Below, one piece after another: positions 25,968 through 34,322 of a stretch of DNA of 64,000 bases. Under the pieces are notes generated by a model. That model was not told where the DNA came from. It saw nothing but the letters and a program-made list of their open reading frames with translations, and did no database searches. The DNA is from Vreelandella halophila (lineage in GTDB: Bacteria; Pseudomonadota; Gammaproteobacteria; Pseudomonadales; Oleiphilaceae): the NCBI RefSeq assembly GCF_009856365.1, contig NZ_WMEX01000001.1, positions 62,001 through 126,000 of the forward strand, read 5' to 3'. The position numbers were made by a program, and so were the translations under genes. Within the stretch, counting starts at the first letter, position 1. Every line of letters begins with the position of its first letter.

Positions 25968-27089
25968 TCAGCCGTAGCCCCAGAGCAGGGCCAGGTTCAG
26001 TGACGGCAGCATGTCCGGCACCAGGGTGGTGCGGACGCGGTAGTCCTCCACGCTGGTGTCGCGCCGCAGTGGTCCCAGGTAGCGCTTGCCCTGGGCATTG
26101 AACACCGCCTGGGCAATGGGCGAGCGCGGGGTGCGGCGCCGGTGGGTGACCAGCCCCGTCTCACCATTGGCCAGCTGCACCAGCACGCCCGGCGGGTAGG
26201 GTGTGAGCTGCCGGAAAACCGCCTCATAGACCATCTGGTGGGGGTCCTCCGCCATGGACTCCAGGATTTCATCCATGGCGTGATCCGCCCGGTAGCGGTT
26301 GCGGTAGGCGCGCTTGGTGATCATGGCGGTATAGCGCTCCGCCAGGGACAGCACCTTGGCCTCCACCAGCAGCTCACTGCCGCTCAGTCCCTTGGGGTAG
26401 CCCCCGCCGTCAAAGCGCTCATGGTGCTGCTCCACGATCGTCAGCAGCACCTCCTGGTTGATGCCGGCCTTGCGCAGGGCACTGGCGCTGAGTTCCGGGT
26501 GTTTCTCGATCACCCGGCGCTGCTCGTCGGTCAGCTTCCGGTTGGAGTTGTTGAGCTTATCCAGGTACGGCAGCAGGGTGATGTTCGCGGTCAGCGCGGC
26601 CTGAAGCAGCAGCAGGGTCCGGGTGTCGTCCAGTTCGAAGTGGTAGGCCGCCAGCCAGCAGATGATGGCGTAGAACAGGGTCTGCTCATAGGCCGTGGGT
26701 TCCACCGCATAGACGTGCACCAGGCCGATGCAGGCGTCCGCGTCCTGCTGGCACAGGCTCTGGATGCGCCGGGCCAGGTGTTCCAGGCGCTCACTGGCGC
26801 GGGCATCCGCGTTCATGATCCGCTCCAGGGCCTGCTCCAGTTCGTACAGCAGGATCGAATACTCCGCGAAGGGGCTGAAGCGCGGCGTGGCATCGTCCTT
26901 CTGGCGCTTCTCCGCCTGACGCTGGGGCGGCTCGTACATGCCCCGCTCATAGAGCCGCTCAAGCTGCCATTCGTTCTGGATGACATACCCCTGGGCCACC
27001 AGCAGGTTGCCGGTTTCGTCATAGACTGGCCAGGGCAGTGGCTTACCCACGGTCAGCAGCCCCGGAGCGAGCCGTACCAGATCGGACAT
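25968..27089 (-). CDS. Degenerate HD-GYP domain protein
   Basis: A 373-residue protein related to HD-GYP c-di-GMP phosphodiesterases. The GYP part is intact: QHHERFDGGGYPKGLSG (221-237) followed by LAERYTAMITKRAYR. The metal-binding HD signature expected 50-60 residues earlier (HDIGK type) is missing; that region reads LLLLQAALTANITLLPYL (160-177). Catalysis is therefore doubtful and the protein may bind c-di-GMP or partners instead. The start is supported by GAGG upstream. It ends 4 bp from the pilY1 stop, convergently. The adjacent c-di-GMP and pilus genes suggest a role in surface signalling. Confidence 0.82.
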   Translation of the reverse strand: MSDLVRLAPGLLTVGKPLPWPVYDETGNLLVAQGYVIQNEWQLERLYERGMYEPPQRQAEKRQKDDATPRFSPFAEYSILLYELEQALERIMNADARASERLEHLARRIQSLCQQDADACIGLVHVYAVEPTAYEQTLFYAIICWLAAYHFELDDTRTLLLLQAALTANITLLPYLDKLNNSNRKLTDEQRRVIEKHPELSASALRKAGINQEVLLTIVEQHHERFDGGGYPKGLSGSELLVEAKVLSLAERYTAMITKRAYRNRYRADHAMDEILESMAEDPHQMVYEAVFRQLTPYPPGVLVQLANGETGLVTHRRRTPRSPIAQAVFNAQGKRYLGPLRRDTSVEDYRVRTTLVPDMLPSLNLALLWGYG

Positions 27090-27163
27090 CGAATACCTCG
27101 TCGGAATACGTCAGGTGTGACAATAAAGCACAGAGGCAATAAAGCACAGACCGACGCCGGATT

Positions 27164-28636
27164 TTATGCCTCACAGGTTGGCCGGGTTCTCAGTCTCAGC
27201 CAGGCCCGGATCCGGCGTGACAGGGCATCCACCCCGATGTTGAGCAGGGCCGTGATCAGGATCAGCACCATGGCCCGGTCAAAACGGATCTCCTGGATGG
27301 CGCCCTCCACGTAGAAGCCCAGTGTGGTGATGCCGAGAATGCCCAGGATGGCCGTTTCGCGCATGATGATCTCCCAGCGGTAGAACAGGAACGCCAGGAA
27401 GGGGGGATAGACCCTGGGGACCAGCTCCCAGGCATAGCGGTTGAAGCCGATGGGCGCGCCCTTGCGCAGGGGCACCTCATCGCTCATGCGGCCCACCAGA
27501 TGGCCGATGATGCCACCGTTGTGCAGGGCCAGCGCCACAACTGCGGGCAGCATGGAGGGGCCCCAGAGCTGGAGCAGGAGATAGGCCAGCATGTACTCCG
27601 GTGTGGAACGGGCAATGACCAGCAGCACATGGCCGCTGGTACGCCGTACCGGCCCGGTGAAATGCGTGGAAATCAGCGGGAAAGCCAGCAGTGCCAGAAC
27701 GCCCGTGGCCACCAGTGCCATCTGGGTCAGCAGCAGGGTGTTCCAGATGCCGGGCAGGGCCTGGTTGGCCAGTATCTCCGTGAGCCAGGGCTGGAGCCCC
27801 TCCCAGCCTTCACCCTCGCGCAGGGGGCGGGGCACGATGTCCTGGGTCACGAAGCGGGTCACGTTGCCCCAGATGATGGGCAGCCCCTCCCCCAGGAAGA
27901 ACGGGGCAGCCAGCAGGTAGACGGGCACCAGCCGCGGCCGGAGCCAGAGCCGCATGGTGGCGATCAGCACATAGAACACCAGCAGCAGCGCGCCCACCTG
28001 GGAGTAATACCCCTGGGAGAACGCCGCCTCCAGGTGGAAGCCCAGTGTGGGCAGCCCAATGAAGCCGAGTATGGCGGATGAGCGCAGGCCACACTCCAGG
28101 CGGTAGGCGGTGTAGGTGCGCAGGTGTGGCCAGGCCTCGGGCACCTGGGTGAAGAAATAGCGCAGCAGGCGGCGGGTGTTCTTCGGAGCCGCCCTCGCCG
28201 GCAATGGGTCCGCCTCATCGATGATCTCCGAATAGACCTTGGCGAAGATCCCGGCAAAGGGAATGGCGATGGCCAGAACCCCGGACAGCGGGTGGATCCC
28301 AAAGCACTGCAGGAAGATCAGCGCCCAGAAGATCTCATGGATCGAGCGGATGAAGGCGCAGAACGCCCGCACCAGACGGGAGGAGAAAAGGGTGGTCAGC
28401 AGGAAGCCGATCACCGCGCCCAGCGCGACCCCGGTAAAGGCGTAGGCCAGGGTGCGTGTGAACGCGGTGAACAGCTCGTTCGTGGCCGTGAGATCCGGTG
28501 TGACCAGCCCGTACAGCAGCCGCTGCAGCTCCTGCCAGGGGTTGAGCGTGGTGATCGCCAGGTCCGAGAACGGCAGGCAGGCCAGGGCCACGCCGATGAA
28601 TGCCAGGGTTGTGAGGCCGGTGCGGGATCGAAGCAT
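27164..28636 (-). CDS. ABC transporter permease, two fused PhnE-like domains
   Basis: A 490-residue inner-membrane protein with about 12 helices made of two binding-protein-dependent permease domains in tandem (about 20-260 and 285-485). Coupling-loop regions are recognisable near IPFAGIFAKVYSEIIDEADP and GGIIGHLVGRMSDEVPL. This fusion of two PhnE-type units in one chain differs from the usual homodimeric PhnE. It starts 1 nt after the ATPase gene and is the last gene of the substrate-binding protein-ATPase-permease operon. The divergent selenium genes suggest the substrate is a selenium oxyanion instead of phosphonate. Confidence 0.85.
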   Translation of the reverse strand: MLRSRTGLTTLAFIGVALACLPFSDLAITTLNPWQELQRLLYGLVTPDLTATNELFTAFTRTLAYAFTGVALGAVIGFLLTTLFSSRLVRAFCAFIRSIHEIFWALIFLQCFGIHPLSGVLAIAIPFAGIFAKVYSEIIDEADPLPARAAPKNTRRLLRYFFTQVPEAWPHLRTYTAYRLECGLRSSAILGFIGLPTLGFHLEAAFSQGYYSQVGALLLVFYVLIATMRLWLRPRLVPVYLLAAPFFLGEGLPIIWGNVTRFVTQDIVPRPLREGEGWEGLQPWLTEILANQALPGIWNTLLLTQMALVATGVLALLAFPLISTHFTGPVRRTSGHVLLVIARSTPEYMLAYLLLQLWGPSMLPAVVALALHNGGIIGHLVGRMSDEVPLRKGAPIGFNRYAWELVPRVYPPFLAFLFYRWEIIMRETAILGILGITTLGFYVEGAIQEIRFDRAMVLILITALLNIGVDALSRRIRAWLRLRTRPTCEA

Positions 28637-28637
28637 G

Positions 28638-29288
28638 TCAGTAGAGCGGCTGCAGGTCGGCGGCTGTCAGTCGGGCGCTGGGTTCATCCAGGGCGATGTG
28701 GCCGTCCTGTATACCGATGATCCGGTCGGAGAAGGCCAGGGCCAGCTCCACATCGTGCAGAGCGATCACCGACGTGGGGTAAGCCTCTGTCAGGGCCGCC
28801 ATGACGCGCCGTGCCAGCGGGCCGTCCAGCGCGGAGACCGGCTCGTCCGCCAGCAGCAGGCTGCCCTGCTGGTAAAGCGCCCGTGCCACCGCCACGCGCT
28901 GGCGCTGGCCACCGGACAGTTCACCGGCGGGTTCGCGCAGCTTATCCCCGAGCCCGAGCCTATCCAGGATACCCTGAACCTCGCCCCTGGGCTTTTTCAG
29001 GGGGAACAGCAGGTTGCAGAGGCTGTAGAGGGTGGTGTGGCGGTCCAGCTGCCCCATGTAGACGTTGTGGAATACCGACAGCGTATCCACCAGCCCAAGG
29101 TCCTGGGGCATGTAGGCCGTGCCGGATTCCGCCTCGTCGTAGAGCAGGCTGAGCAGTGTGGACTTGCCGGCACCGCTGCGGCCAACCAGCGCTACACGCT
29201 CCCCGGATGCCAGGCTGAGTGAGAGCGGGCCGAGAACCCGCTCTCCTCCATAGCTGGCGGAAAGGTCATTGACGGCCAGTATCGCCAT
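28638..29288 (-). CDS. ABC transporter ATP-binding protein, PhnC-like
   Basis: A 216-residue ABC ATPase with Walker A GRSGAGKST, signature LSGGQRQRVAVARAL, Walker B LLADEPVSALD and the H-loop VIALHDVELAL. Shorter than many PhnC proteins but complete. It overlaps the stop of the binding-protein gene by 1 nt (TGATG) and is followed after 1 nt by the permease, so the three are one translationally coupled unit. It powers import of the substrate delivered by the binding protein. Confidence 0.92.
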   Translation of the reverse strand: MAILAVNDLSASYGGERVLGPLSLSLASGERVALVGRSGAGKSTLLSLLYDEAESGTAYMPQDLGLVDTLSVFHNVYMGQLDRHTTLYSLCNLLFPLKKPRGEVQGILDRLGLGDKLREPAGELSGGQRQRVAVARALYQQGSLLLADEPVSALDGPLARRVMAALTEAYPTSVIALHDVELALAFSDRIIGIQDGHIALDEPSARLTAADLQPLY

Positions 29289-30145
29289 CAGTCGAGCAGA
29301 CCCGTTTCCCTGCCAACCCGCTTGATGGTCGCGTAATCGTCGTTGCTGGCGGGGATGAACGAGGAGCGCGGGAAGCTTTCCAGCAGCTCCGGATCCTCCA
29401 TGTTCAGCAGCGCCTGCTGGACCCGGTCGCTGAAGCCATCGCCGAAACGTTCATCGACGTCACCCCGGATGGTCCACTGGTAATCCGGATAGGTGGGCGA
29501 TTTCCAGATCACCTGGACGTCGTCGGTATCAATCTCACCGTTCTCGACCATTTCTTCCCAGACGCTGTAGTTCAGCGCGCCCACCAGGTAGGAGCCGGAT
29601 TCCACCAGGCGTGCGGTGCGGGTATGGTTACCGCTGAAGCCGACGCGACTGAAGACCTCTCCCGGCGCCTGGTTGAAGCGTTCGCGGATATAGTGCTCCG
29701 GCATCAGGCGCCCGGAGGTGGAACCGCGTGAACCGAAGGTCAGGGTCTTGCCCTTCACCGCTTCCGGGAGCTTGCCGTCGGAGGGTTCAATGCCGGTGCT
29801 TTCATGGGCGATGAAATAGCTGCGGAACTCCTGGTCTTCCGCCCCCTGGGCGATGGCCTTCGAGCCCGGCACTGCTTCGCGGGCACGCACGCCGGAAAGG
29901 CCGCCGAACCATGCCAGCTGCACCTGGTTGTTGCGGAAGGTGGTTACTGAGGCCGCGTAGGATTTGACCGGGACGAACTGCACCGGTACGTCCAGCTCCG
30001 ACTCCAGATAGTTCGCGACTTTGGAAAAACGTTCTTCCAGGCTGGTTTCGTCCTGGTCCGGGATGGCGGTGAAGTACAGTGTCGGCGCCGCCATGGCCGG
30101 CGTTGCCATAATCAGGGCCGTAAGCAGGCCGGTTATCCATCGCAT
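29288..30145 (-). CDS. PhnD-type periplasmic binding protein, putative selenium oxyanion transporter
   Basis: A 285-residue periplasmic binding protein. A signal peptide (MRWITGLLTALIMATPAMAA) precedes a PhnD-like type 2 fold with FTAIPDQDETSLEERF near the N-terminus and the ligand loop FGSRGSTSGRLMPEHY. A strong AAGGAGA lies before this ATG; the open frame extends far upstream through repeats and the antisense of senB, which is not coding. From memory, NCBI distinguishes a PhnD-like family called putative selenate ABC transporter substrate-binding protein, often next to selD and senB-type genes. Here it diverges from senB, so selenate or selenite uptake is the best guess. A phosphonate role is less likely because no phn catabolic gene is present. 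Confidence 0.78.
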   Translation of the reverse strand: MRWITGLLTALIMATPAMAAPTLYFTAIPDQDETSLEERFSKVANYLESELDVPVQFVPVKSYAASVTTFRNNQVQLAWFGGLSGVRAREAVPGSKAIAQGAEDQEFRSYFIAHESTGIEPSDGKLPEAVKGKTLTFGSRGSTSGRLMPEHYIRERFNQAPGEVFSRVGFSGNHTRTARLVESGSYLVGALNYSVWEEMVENGEIDTDDVQVIWKSPTYPDYQWTIRGDVDERFGDGFSDRVQQALLNMEDPELLESFPRSSFIPASNDDYATIKRVGRETGLLD

Positions 30146-30235
30146 TGTTCTGTCTCCTTGATTACTGTCGTGTCGAAGGTAACGTAAGGTTCTACGTGTG
30201 GCGCGATACCAGCGTTCATCGGCGCCCCCACTAAT

Positions 30236-30324
30236 CTGTAGGAGCGGCCATGGCCGCGATCCCGTTACCCAGAGCCACAAGCCCCGGCACGGGCTCGCGC
30301 TCGCGGCCATGGCCGCTCCTACAG
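30236..30324. repeat. REP-like inverted pair, GGCCATGGCC variant
   Basis: Left arm TAGGAGCGGCCATGGCCGCG and its inverted copy enclose about 43 bp between the divergent transporter and senB starts. The right arm ends only about 16 bp before the senB start, immediately before its ribosome site, so the senB leader begins in or passes through the repeat. Confidence 0.85.
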
Positions 30325-30340
30325 CAGGAGGTCGAGTATC

Positions 30341-31321
30341 TTGCACATCACGCTGATCACCCCCGCCCCGCGCGGTTCCCGCGCGGGCAACCGGGCCACC
30401 GCCGAACGCTGGGCCCGCCTGCTGCGGGCCTCCGGGCACCGGACGCGCATTATAACGGAATACGACGCCGAACCCACGGACCTGCTGGTGGCTCTCCACG
30501 CCTGGCGCAGCAGTGAGTCGGTGCGCCAATACCGGGCGCATACCCCCTCGGGGCCCCTGATTGTGGCGCTCACCGGCACGGATATCTACCGCTTCCAGCA
30601 GACACACCCGGAGGCCACCCGTTACAGCATGGCCGAGGCGGATGCCCTGATCGGGCTGCATGAGCGGGTTGCGGATGACATCCCGAGAGAATTCCATAAT
30701 CGTCTCCATACCATCTTTCAATCGGCGGAACCACTGCCCAGCCGCAGGGCTCCGGTACAGTCCCGGTTCGACGTGGTGGTTATCGGCCACCTGCGTGACG
30801 AGAAGGACTCCCTGCGCACCGCCTGGGCCGCCCGCCAGCTGCCGCAGGAGTCGCGGCTCAACGTGATCCAGCTCGGCCGGGCTCATGATGACGAGTGGCA
30901 GGCCCTGGCGGAGCAGGAAGCCCGGGAGAATCCGCGCTTCGACTGGAAGGGGGAGCTGCCCCGCTGGCAGGTGCGCCGGCACATGGCGAAGGCGCGGCTG
31001 ATGGTGATCAGTTCGGTGATGGAAGGCGGTGCCAATGTGGTCTCCGAGGCCTGCGTGGCCGGCCTGCCGGTGATCGCCTCGGATATTCCCGGCAACGTGG
31101 GGCTGCTCGGCGGGGACTATCCCGGGACCTATCCAGTGGAGGACACCACCGCGCTGCGCGAGCAGCTTCTGCGCGCCGAAAACGAGCCGGAATTCCTGGC
31201 GGCTCTGCAGGGCCGCGTTGAGGCCCGGGCGCCCCTGTTCCGGCCGGAAGCCGAACAGGCTGCCCTGGAACGGGTGGTCAATGCGGTCATGGACCAATAC
31301 GGTAAAGAGAATCAAACGTAA
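30341..31321 (+). CDS. senB: Selenosugar synthase SenB (glycosyltransferase fold)
   Basis: A 326-residue GT-B fold protein of the family previously annotated only as a putative glycosyltransferase near selD. The N-terminus TPAPRGSRAGNRATAERWA is the hallmark of SenB. The C-terminal half carries a GT4-like motif, SSVMEGGANVVSEACVAG. SenB was shown in the selenoneine pathway to form a C-Se bond between selenophosphate and a UDP-sugar, giving a selenosugar donor. The start codon is TTG at 30341, chosen because AGGAGG sits 9 nt upstream. Neighbours are the C-Se synthase, its methyltransferase and SelD, which together make the assignment strong. Cytoplasmic. Confidence 0.9.
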   Translation: MHITLITPAPRGSRAGNRATAERWARLLRASGHRTRIITEYDAEPTDLLVALHAWRSSESVRQYRAHTPSGPLIVALTGTDIYRFQQTHPEATRYSMAEADALIGLHERVADDIPREFHNRLHTIFQSAEPLPSRRAPVQSRFDVVVIGHLRDEKDSLRTAWAARQLPQESRLNVIQLGRAHDDEWQALAEQEARENPRFDWKGELPRWQVRRHMAKARLMVISSVMEGGANVVSEACVAGLPVIASDIPGNVGLLGGDYPGTYPVEDTTALREQLLRAENEPEFLAALQGRVEARAPLFRPEAEQAALERVVNAVMDQYGKENQT

Positions 31322-31345
31322 CCGCCTGGGTGATGCAACATACCC

Positions 31346-31418
31346 CTGTAGGAGCGCCCCTCGCGCGCGATAGTCTGCGCGATCCGGGGCGCGATCGCGA
31401 GCAGGGCTCGCTCCTACA
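31346..31418. repeat. REP-like inverted pair between senB and the C-Se synthase gene
   Basis: A GTAGGAGCGCCCCTCGCGCGCGAT arm variant (about 31348-31371) and an opposed GATCGCGAGCAGGGCTCGC arm (31393 onward) lie in the senB-ovsA gap. Confidence 0.8.
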
Positions 31419-31453
31419 ACACAACACGCGATCATTGACGGAGAACGCACGGG

Positions 31454-32800
31454 ATGAACGACCGCGAAAGCCTGATCCACGCCCTACACCATACCCGGGA
31501 CCGCGTTAAGGACCTGGTCTGCAGCCTGCGCGAGGACCAGCTCAGCGTTCCCTACCACCCGGGCGTGAACCCGCCCGTCTGGGAAATGGGCCACTCGACC
31601 TTCTTCTACGAGGTGTTCGTCCTCAACTGGCTGGACGGCACGCCCAGCTACGATCCCTCAATGGACGAGCTCTGGGACTCCTTCCACATGGACCACGAGG
31701 ACCGCTGGTCGAAGACGCTGTTCCCTTCGCGCGAGGACACGCTCACCTACATGGACACCATCATCCAGCGCATGGAGGACCGCATCCGCAACCAGCCGCT
31801 CACGGATGAGGCGCTGTACCTGTACCGCTACGCCATCTACCACCAGAACATGCACGTGGAGTCCATGACCTGGTGCCGCCAGACCGTGGGTTACCCGGCA
31901 CCGCCGTTCGCGGAGCCCAAAGGGCTGACCGGGGAAGGCGTTGACCAGGATGCGCGCGGCGACGTCACCATTCCCGCCGGCCGCTACCTCATTGGCCTGC
32001 CGGCGAACCGGGATTCGGACGCCTACGCCACCGAGGACTTCGGCTTCGACAACGAAAAGCCCGCCTTTGAGGTGGACATGCCGGAGTTCAGCATCTCCCG
32101 GACCCTGGTGACCAACGGTGAGTTCCAGAAGTTCGTGGAAGAGGGCGGTTACGAGCGCCCTGAGTTCTGGAGCCAGGGGGGACGCAAGTGGCTGGAGCGT
32201 GAGATCAACCTGAACTTCGGCACTGGCGAGCCGCCGCTGATGGGCACCCAGACGCAGCCGTTCCACTGGCGCAAGCGCGATGGCCGCTGGTACGAGCGGG
32301 TCTTTGACCAGTGGCTGCCGCTGGAGCCGGGGCATCCGGTGAAGCAGATCAGTTACTGGGAGGCGGAGGCGTTCTGCGCCTGGGCCGGGCGGCGGCTGCC
32401 GAGCGAGTACGAGTGGGAAGTGGCAGCCCTCGCCAACAAGCCGGGGGAGGAACGCCGGCGTTATCCGTGGGGTAATGAGATGGATCCGGCGAAGCTGGAT
32501 ATGGACCAGCGCTACATGGGCCGTGTGCCGGTGACGGCGTTCCCGGCGGGTGAGAGTCCCTTCGGGTGCCGGCAGATGCTGGGCACGGTCTGGGAGTGGA
32601 CGGGCAACCATTTCATGCCCTATGACGGTTTCTCGGTGGATATGTATCCGTTCATGTCGACGCTGCAGTTCGCGACGCACAAGACCACCAAGGGGGGTGG
32701 TTGTGCGGCGTCGTCCATGCTGATCCGTGGGACTTACCGGCAGGCGTATCATCCGGATCGGTGTGATGTTTATACCGGCTTTCGTACCTGCGCTCTGTAG
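31454..32800 (+). CDS. ovsA: Non-heme iron C-Se bond-forming synthase, OvsA/SenA-like
   Basis: A 448-residue protein of the EgtB/OvoA/SenA superfamily. An N-terminal DinB-like helical domain (about 5-150) supplies an iron-binding three-His set, visible as H47 (EMGHST), H130 and H134 (YHQNMHVE). A C-terminal formylglycine-generating-enzyme-like domain (about 168-448) ends GFRTCAL. Cysteines lie at 372, 417, 437 and 446. SenA puts selenium on hercynine (giving selenoneine), whereas OvsA puts selenium directly on histidine (giving ovoselenol). Ovoselenol is favoured because a separate OvoA-type methyltransferase follows and no EgtD histidine methyltransferase is seen. The final CTG-TAG comes from a REP-like unit that starts there. 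GGAG lies about 10 nt before the ATG. Confidence 0.8.
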   Translation: MNDRESLIHALHHTRDRVKDLVCSLREDQLSVPYHPGVNPPVWEMGHSTFFYEVFVLNWLDGTPSYDPSMDELWDSFHMDHEDRWSKTLFPSREDTLTYMDTIIQRMEDRIRNQPLTDEALYLYRYAIYHQNMHVESMTWCRQTVGYPAPPFAEPKGLTGEGVDQDARGDVTIPAGRYLIGLPANRDSDAYATEDFGFDNEKPAFEVDMPEFSISRTLVTNGEFQKFVEEGGYERPEFWSQGGRKWLEREINLNFGTGEPPLMGTQTQPFHWRKRDGRWYERVFDQWLPLEPGHPVKQISYWEAEAFCAWAGRRLPSEYEWEVAALANKPGEERRRYPWGNEMDPAKLDMDQRYMGRVPVTAFPAGESPFGCRQMLGTVWEWTGNHFMPYDGFSVDMYPFMSTLQFATHKTTKGGGCAASSMLIRGTYRQAYHPDRCDVYTGFRTCAL

Positions 32801-32875
32801 GAGCGTTTGTTCCTCCTGTAGGAGCTTGCTTGCAAGCGATACCCGAGACCATCGCGAGCGAGCTCGCTCCTACAG
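32795..32875. repeat. REP-like group overlapping the ovsA stop
   Basis: A unit beginning CTGTAGGAGC supplies the last codon and TAG stop of the preceding gene. It is followed by TAGGAGCTTGCTTGCAAGC and an opposed TCGCGAGCGAGCTCGCTCC arm, filling most of the gap before the methyltransferase. Confidence 0.85.
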
Positions 32876-32904
32876 ATTGACCGCATTGATTTTGGGGTTT
32901 CTGG

Positions 32905-33648
32905 ATGACGGATTTCTACGAGACGGATGAACAACTGGGCCAGTACATGGACTTCCATTACGGCCCAAAGCACTTCGGCGTACCGAACTTCCCGAAAGCC
33001 TGTGCCGAGCGCTGTCTGCAAGCCAAGCCCCGGGGCGAGCGCGCCCTGGACCTGGGCTGTGCCACCGGGCGCAGTACCCTGGAGCTGGCCAGAGGGTTTG
33101 GGCATGTGCTGGGCATGGACCTCTCGCACCGGTTTATTGATGCGGCGGAGCGGCTGCGCCGGGATGGGGAGCTGAGCTACCAGCTGGTGGATGAAGGCGA
33201 GATCGGTCACCAGGAGACCGCGTCCCTGGCCGAGCTCGGGCTGGCCGGGGAAGCCGCGCGGGTGTCGTTCGAGGAGGGCGATGCGGGCAATCTGGGGCCG
33301 GAGTACAGCGGCTATGACCTGATCTTCGCTGGCAACCTGATCGACCGCATGCCGAATCCGGGGCCGTTTCTCGGTGGGCTTAGGGCGCGCCTGAATCCGG
33401 GCGGGGTGCTGGTGGTGACGTCGCCCTACACGCTGTTGGCCGAGTTCACGCCGCGCGACAGCTGGATCGGTGGGTACTACGGTGCCGATGGTGAGCCGGT
33501 GACGGTGCTGGATGGCATGCGGGCCCACCTTGAGCCTGGCATGCGGCTGGCCGCCGAGCCCGAGGACGTCCCCTTCGTGATCCGCGAAACGCGGCGCAAG
33601 CACCAGCATACCCTGGCCCAGTTGACTGTCTGGGGGCGGATGGATTGA
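32905..33648 (+). CDS. ovsM: OvoA C-terminal-type methyltransferase, OvsM-like
   Basis: A 247-residue class I SAM methyltransferase with motif I DLGCATGRST (about 49-58). The N-terminal signature YGPKHFGVPNFPKACAERC matches the C-terminal domain of OvoA, the 4-mercaptohistidine N1-methyltransferase of ovothiol synthesis. Here it is a stand-alone protein and the upstream synthase lacks a fused copy. In the ovoselenol pathway a methyltransferase of this kind methylates the imidazole of selenohistidine. The neighbours senB, ovsA and selD support that substrate over a thiol. Weak ribosome site (GGGG). The next gene is convergent after 6 bp. Confidence 0.82.
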   Translation: MTDFYETDEQLGQYMDFHYGPKHFGVPNFPKACAERCLQAKPRGERALDLGCATGRSTLELARGFGHVLGMDLSHRFIDAAERLRRDGELSYQLVDEGEIGHQETASLAELGLAGEAARVSFEEGDAGNLGPEYSGYDLIFAGNLIDRMPNPGPFLGGLRARLNPGGVLVVTSPYTLLAEFTPRDSWIGGYYGADGEPVTVLDGMRAHLEPGMRLAAEPEDVPFVIRETRRKHQHTLAQLTVWGRMD

Positions 33649-33654
33649 GTCCGC

Positions 33655-34236
33655 TCAGAAAGGCCAGTTCGTAACCAGAAGGTAGAGGGCCCCGGCGGCC
33701 GCGAGGCCGGCCCCGATGATGACAAGCCCGTCGCGGGTGCTGATGCCGATGGCGGCCAGGGAGATCGCCAGTGCGGGAGCGGCGGCCGCGAAGGGGATCA
33801 GTTCCAGCGGGATCATCGTCAGCCCGGACACCGCGCAGGCCAGGAAGATGAGGCTGTTGGCCCAGGGGTGGGTGAGCAGTGACAGTCGGTGTGAGAACAG
33901 GCGGTCGATCCGGCGGGTCACGGGCTGGGCCCGGTCGATGGCGCGGATCAGGTTCTGCCTGTGGATGCTGAGTTCGCGCAGACGCCGGGGCACCCAGGGG
34001 GAGCGCCGGCCCAGGCTGCCCTGAATGGCGATCAGGAAGATCAGGATGCCGCAGACGCTGGGTACGCCCGGTATCGCGCCGGTGGGCAGGAGCGCGAGCA
34101 GTGCCGGGGCCAGCAGCAGTGGACCGAAGCCGCGGGATTCCAGGGCGGTGATGAGCGTGTCCACCGGCACCTGTTCCGTGGTCGTCTGCTCACGGACCCT
34201 CAGGAGGACATCCGTGATCCCCATTGATTGGCTCAT
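33655..34236 (-). CDS. ExoD-family membrane protein
   Basis: A 193-residue protein with about four hydrophobic segments and the ExoD pattern (GPLLLAPALLALLPTGAIPGVPS, then a loop and two further helices). ExoD was named from exopolysaccharide and alkali-sensitivity phenotypes in rhizobia; its biochemical role is unknown. It lies between the methyltransferase and selD but on the minus strand, and no mechanistic link to selenium is evident. Two ATGs (34236, 34224) are possible, neither with a good ribosome site. Confidence 0.82.
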   Translation of the reverse strand: MSQSMGITDVLLRVREQTTTEQVPVDTLITALESRGFGPLLLAPALLALLPTGAIPGVPSVCGILIFLIAIQGSLGRRSPWVPRRLRELSIHRQNLIRAIDRAQPVTRRIDRLFSHRLSLLTHPWANSLIFLACAVSGLTMIPLELIPFAAAAPALAISLAAIGISTRDGLVIIGAGLAAAGALYLLVTNWPF

Positions 34237-34322
34237 GCCGGCAACCGTGCTCCACCCCAGTGACTATGCGGGAATCCTACACGTTTTGGATCGCCGGAGC
34301 ATGAGTGGTCCATTAACAGCCC

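Noticed and set aside
27164-30145. Phosphonate transporter phnCDE
   Set aside because: The fold matches, but no C-P lyase or phosphonatase gene is near, and the operon is divergent from senB; selenium oxyanion import fits better.
30146-31480. N-terminal extension of the binding protein across the senB region on the minus strand
   Set aside because: The frame is open but passes through repeats and antisense to senB; a signal peptide with a strong ribosome site begins at 30145.
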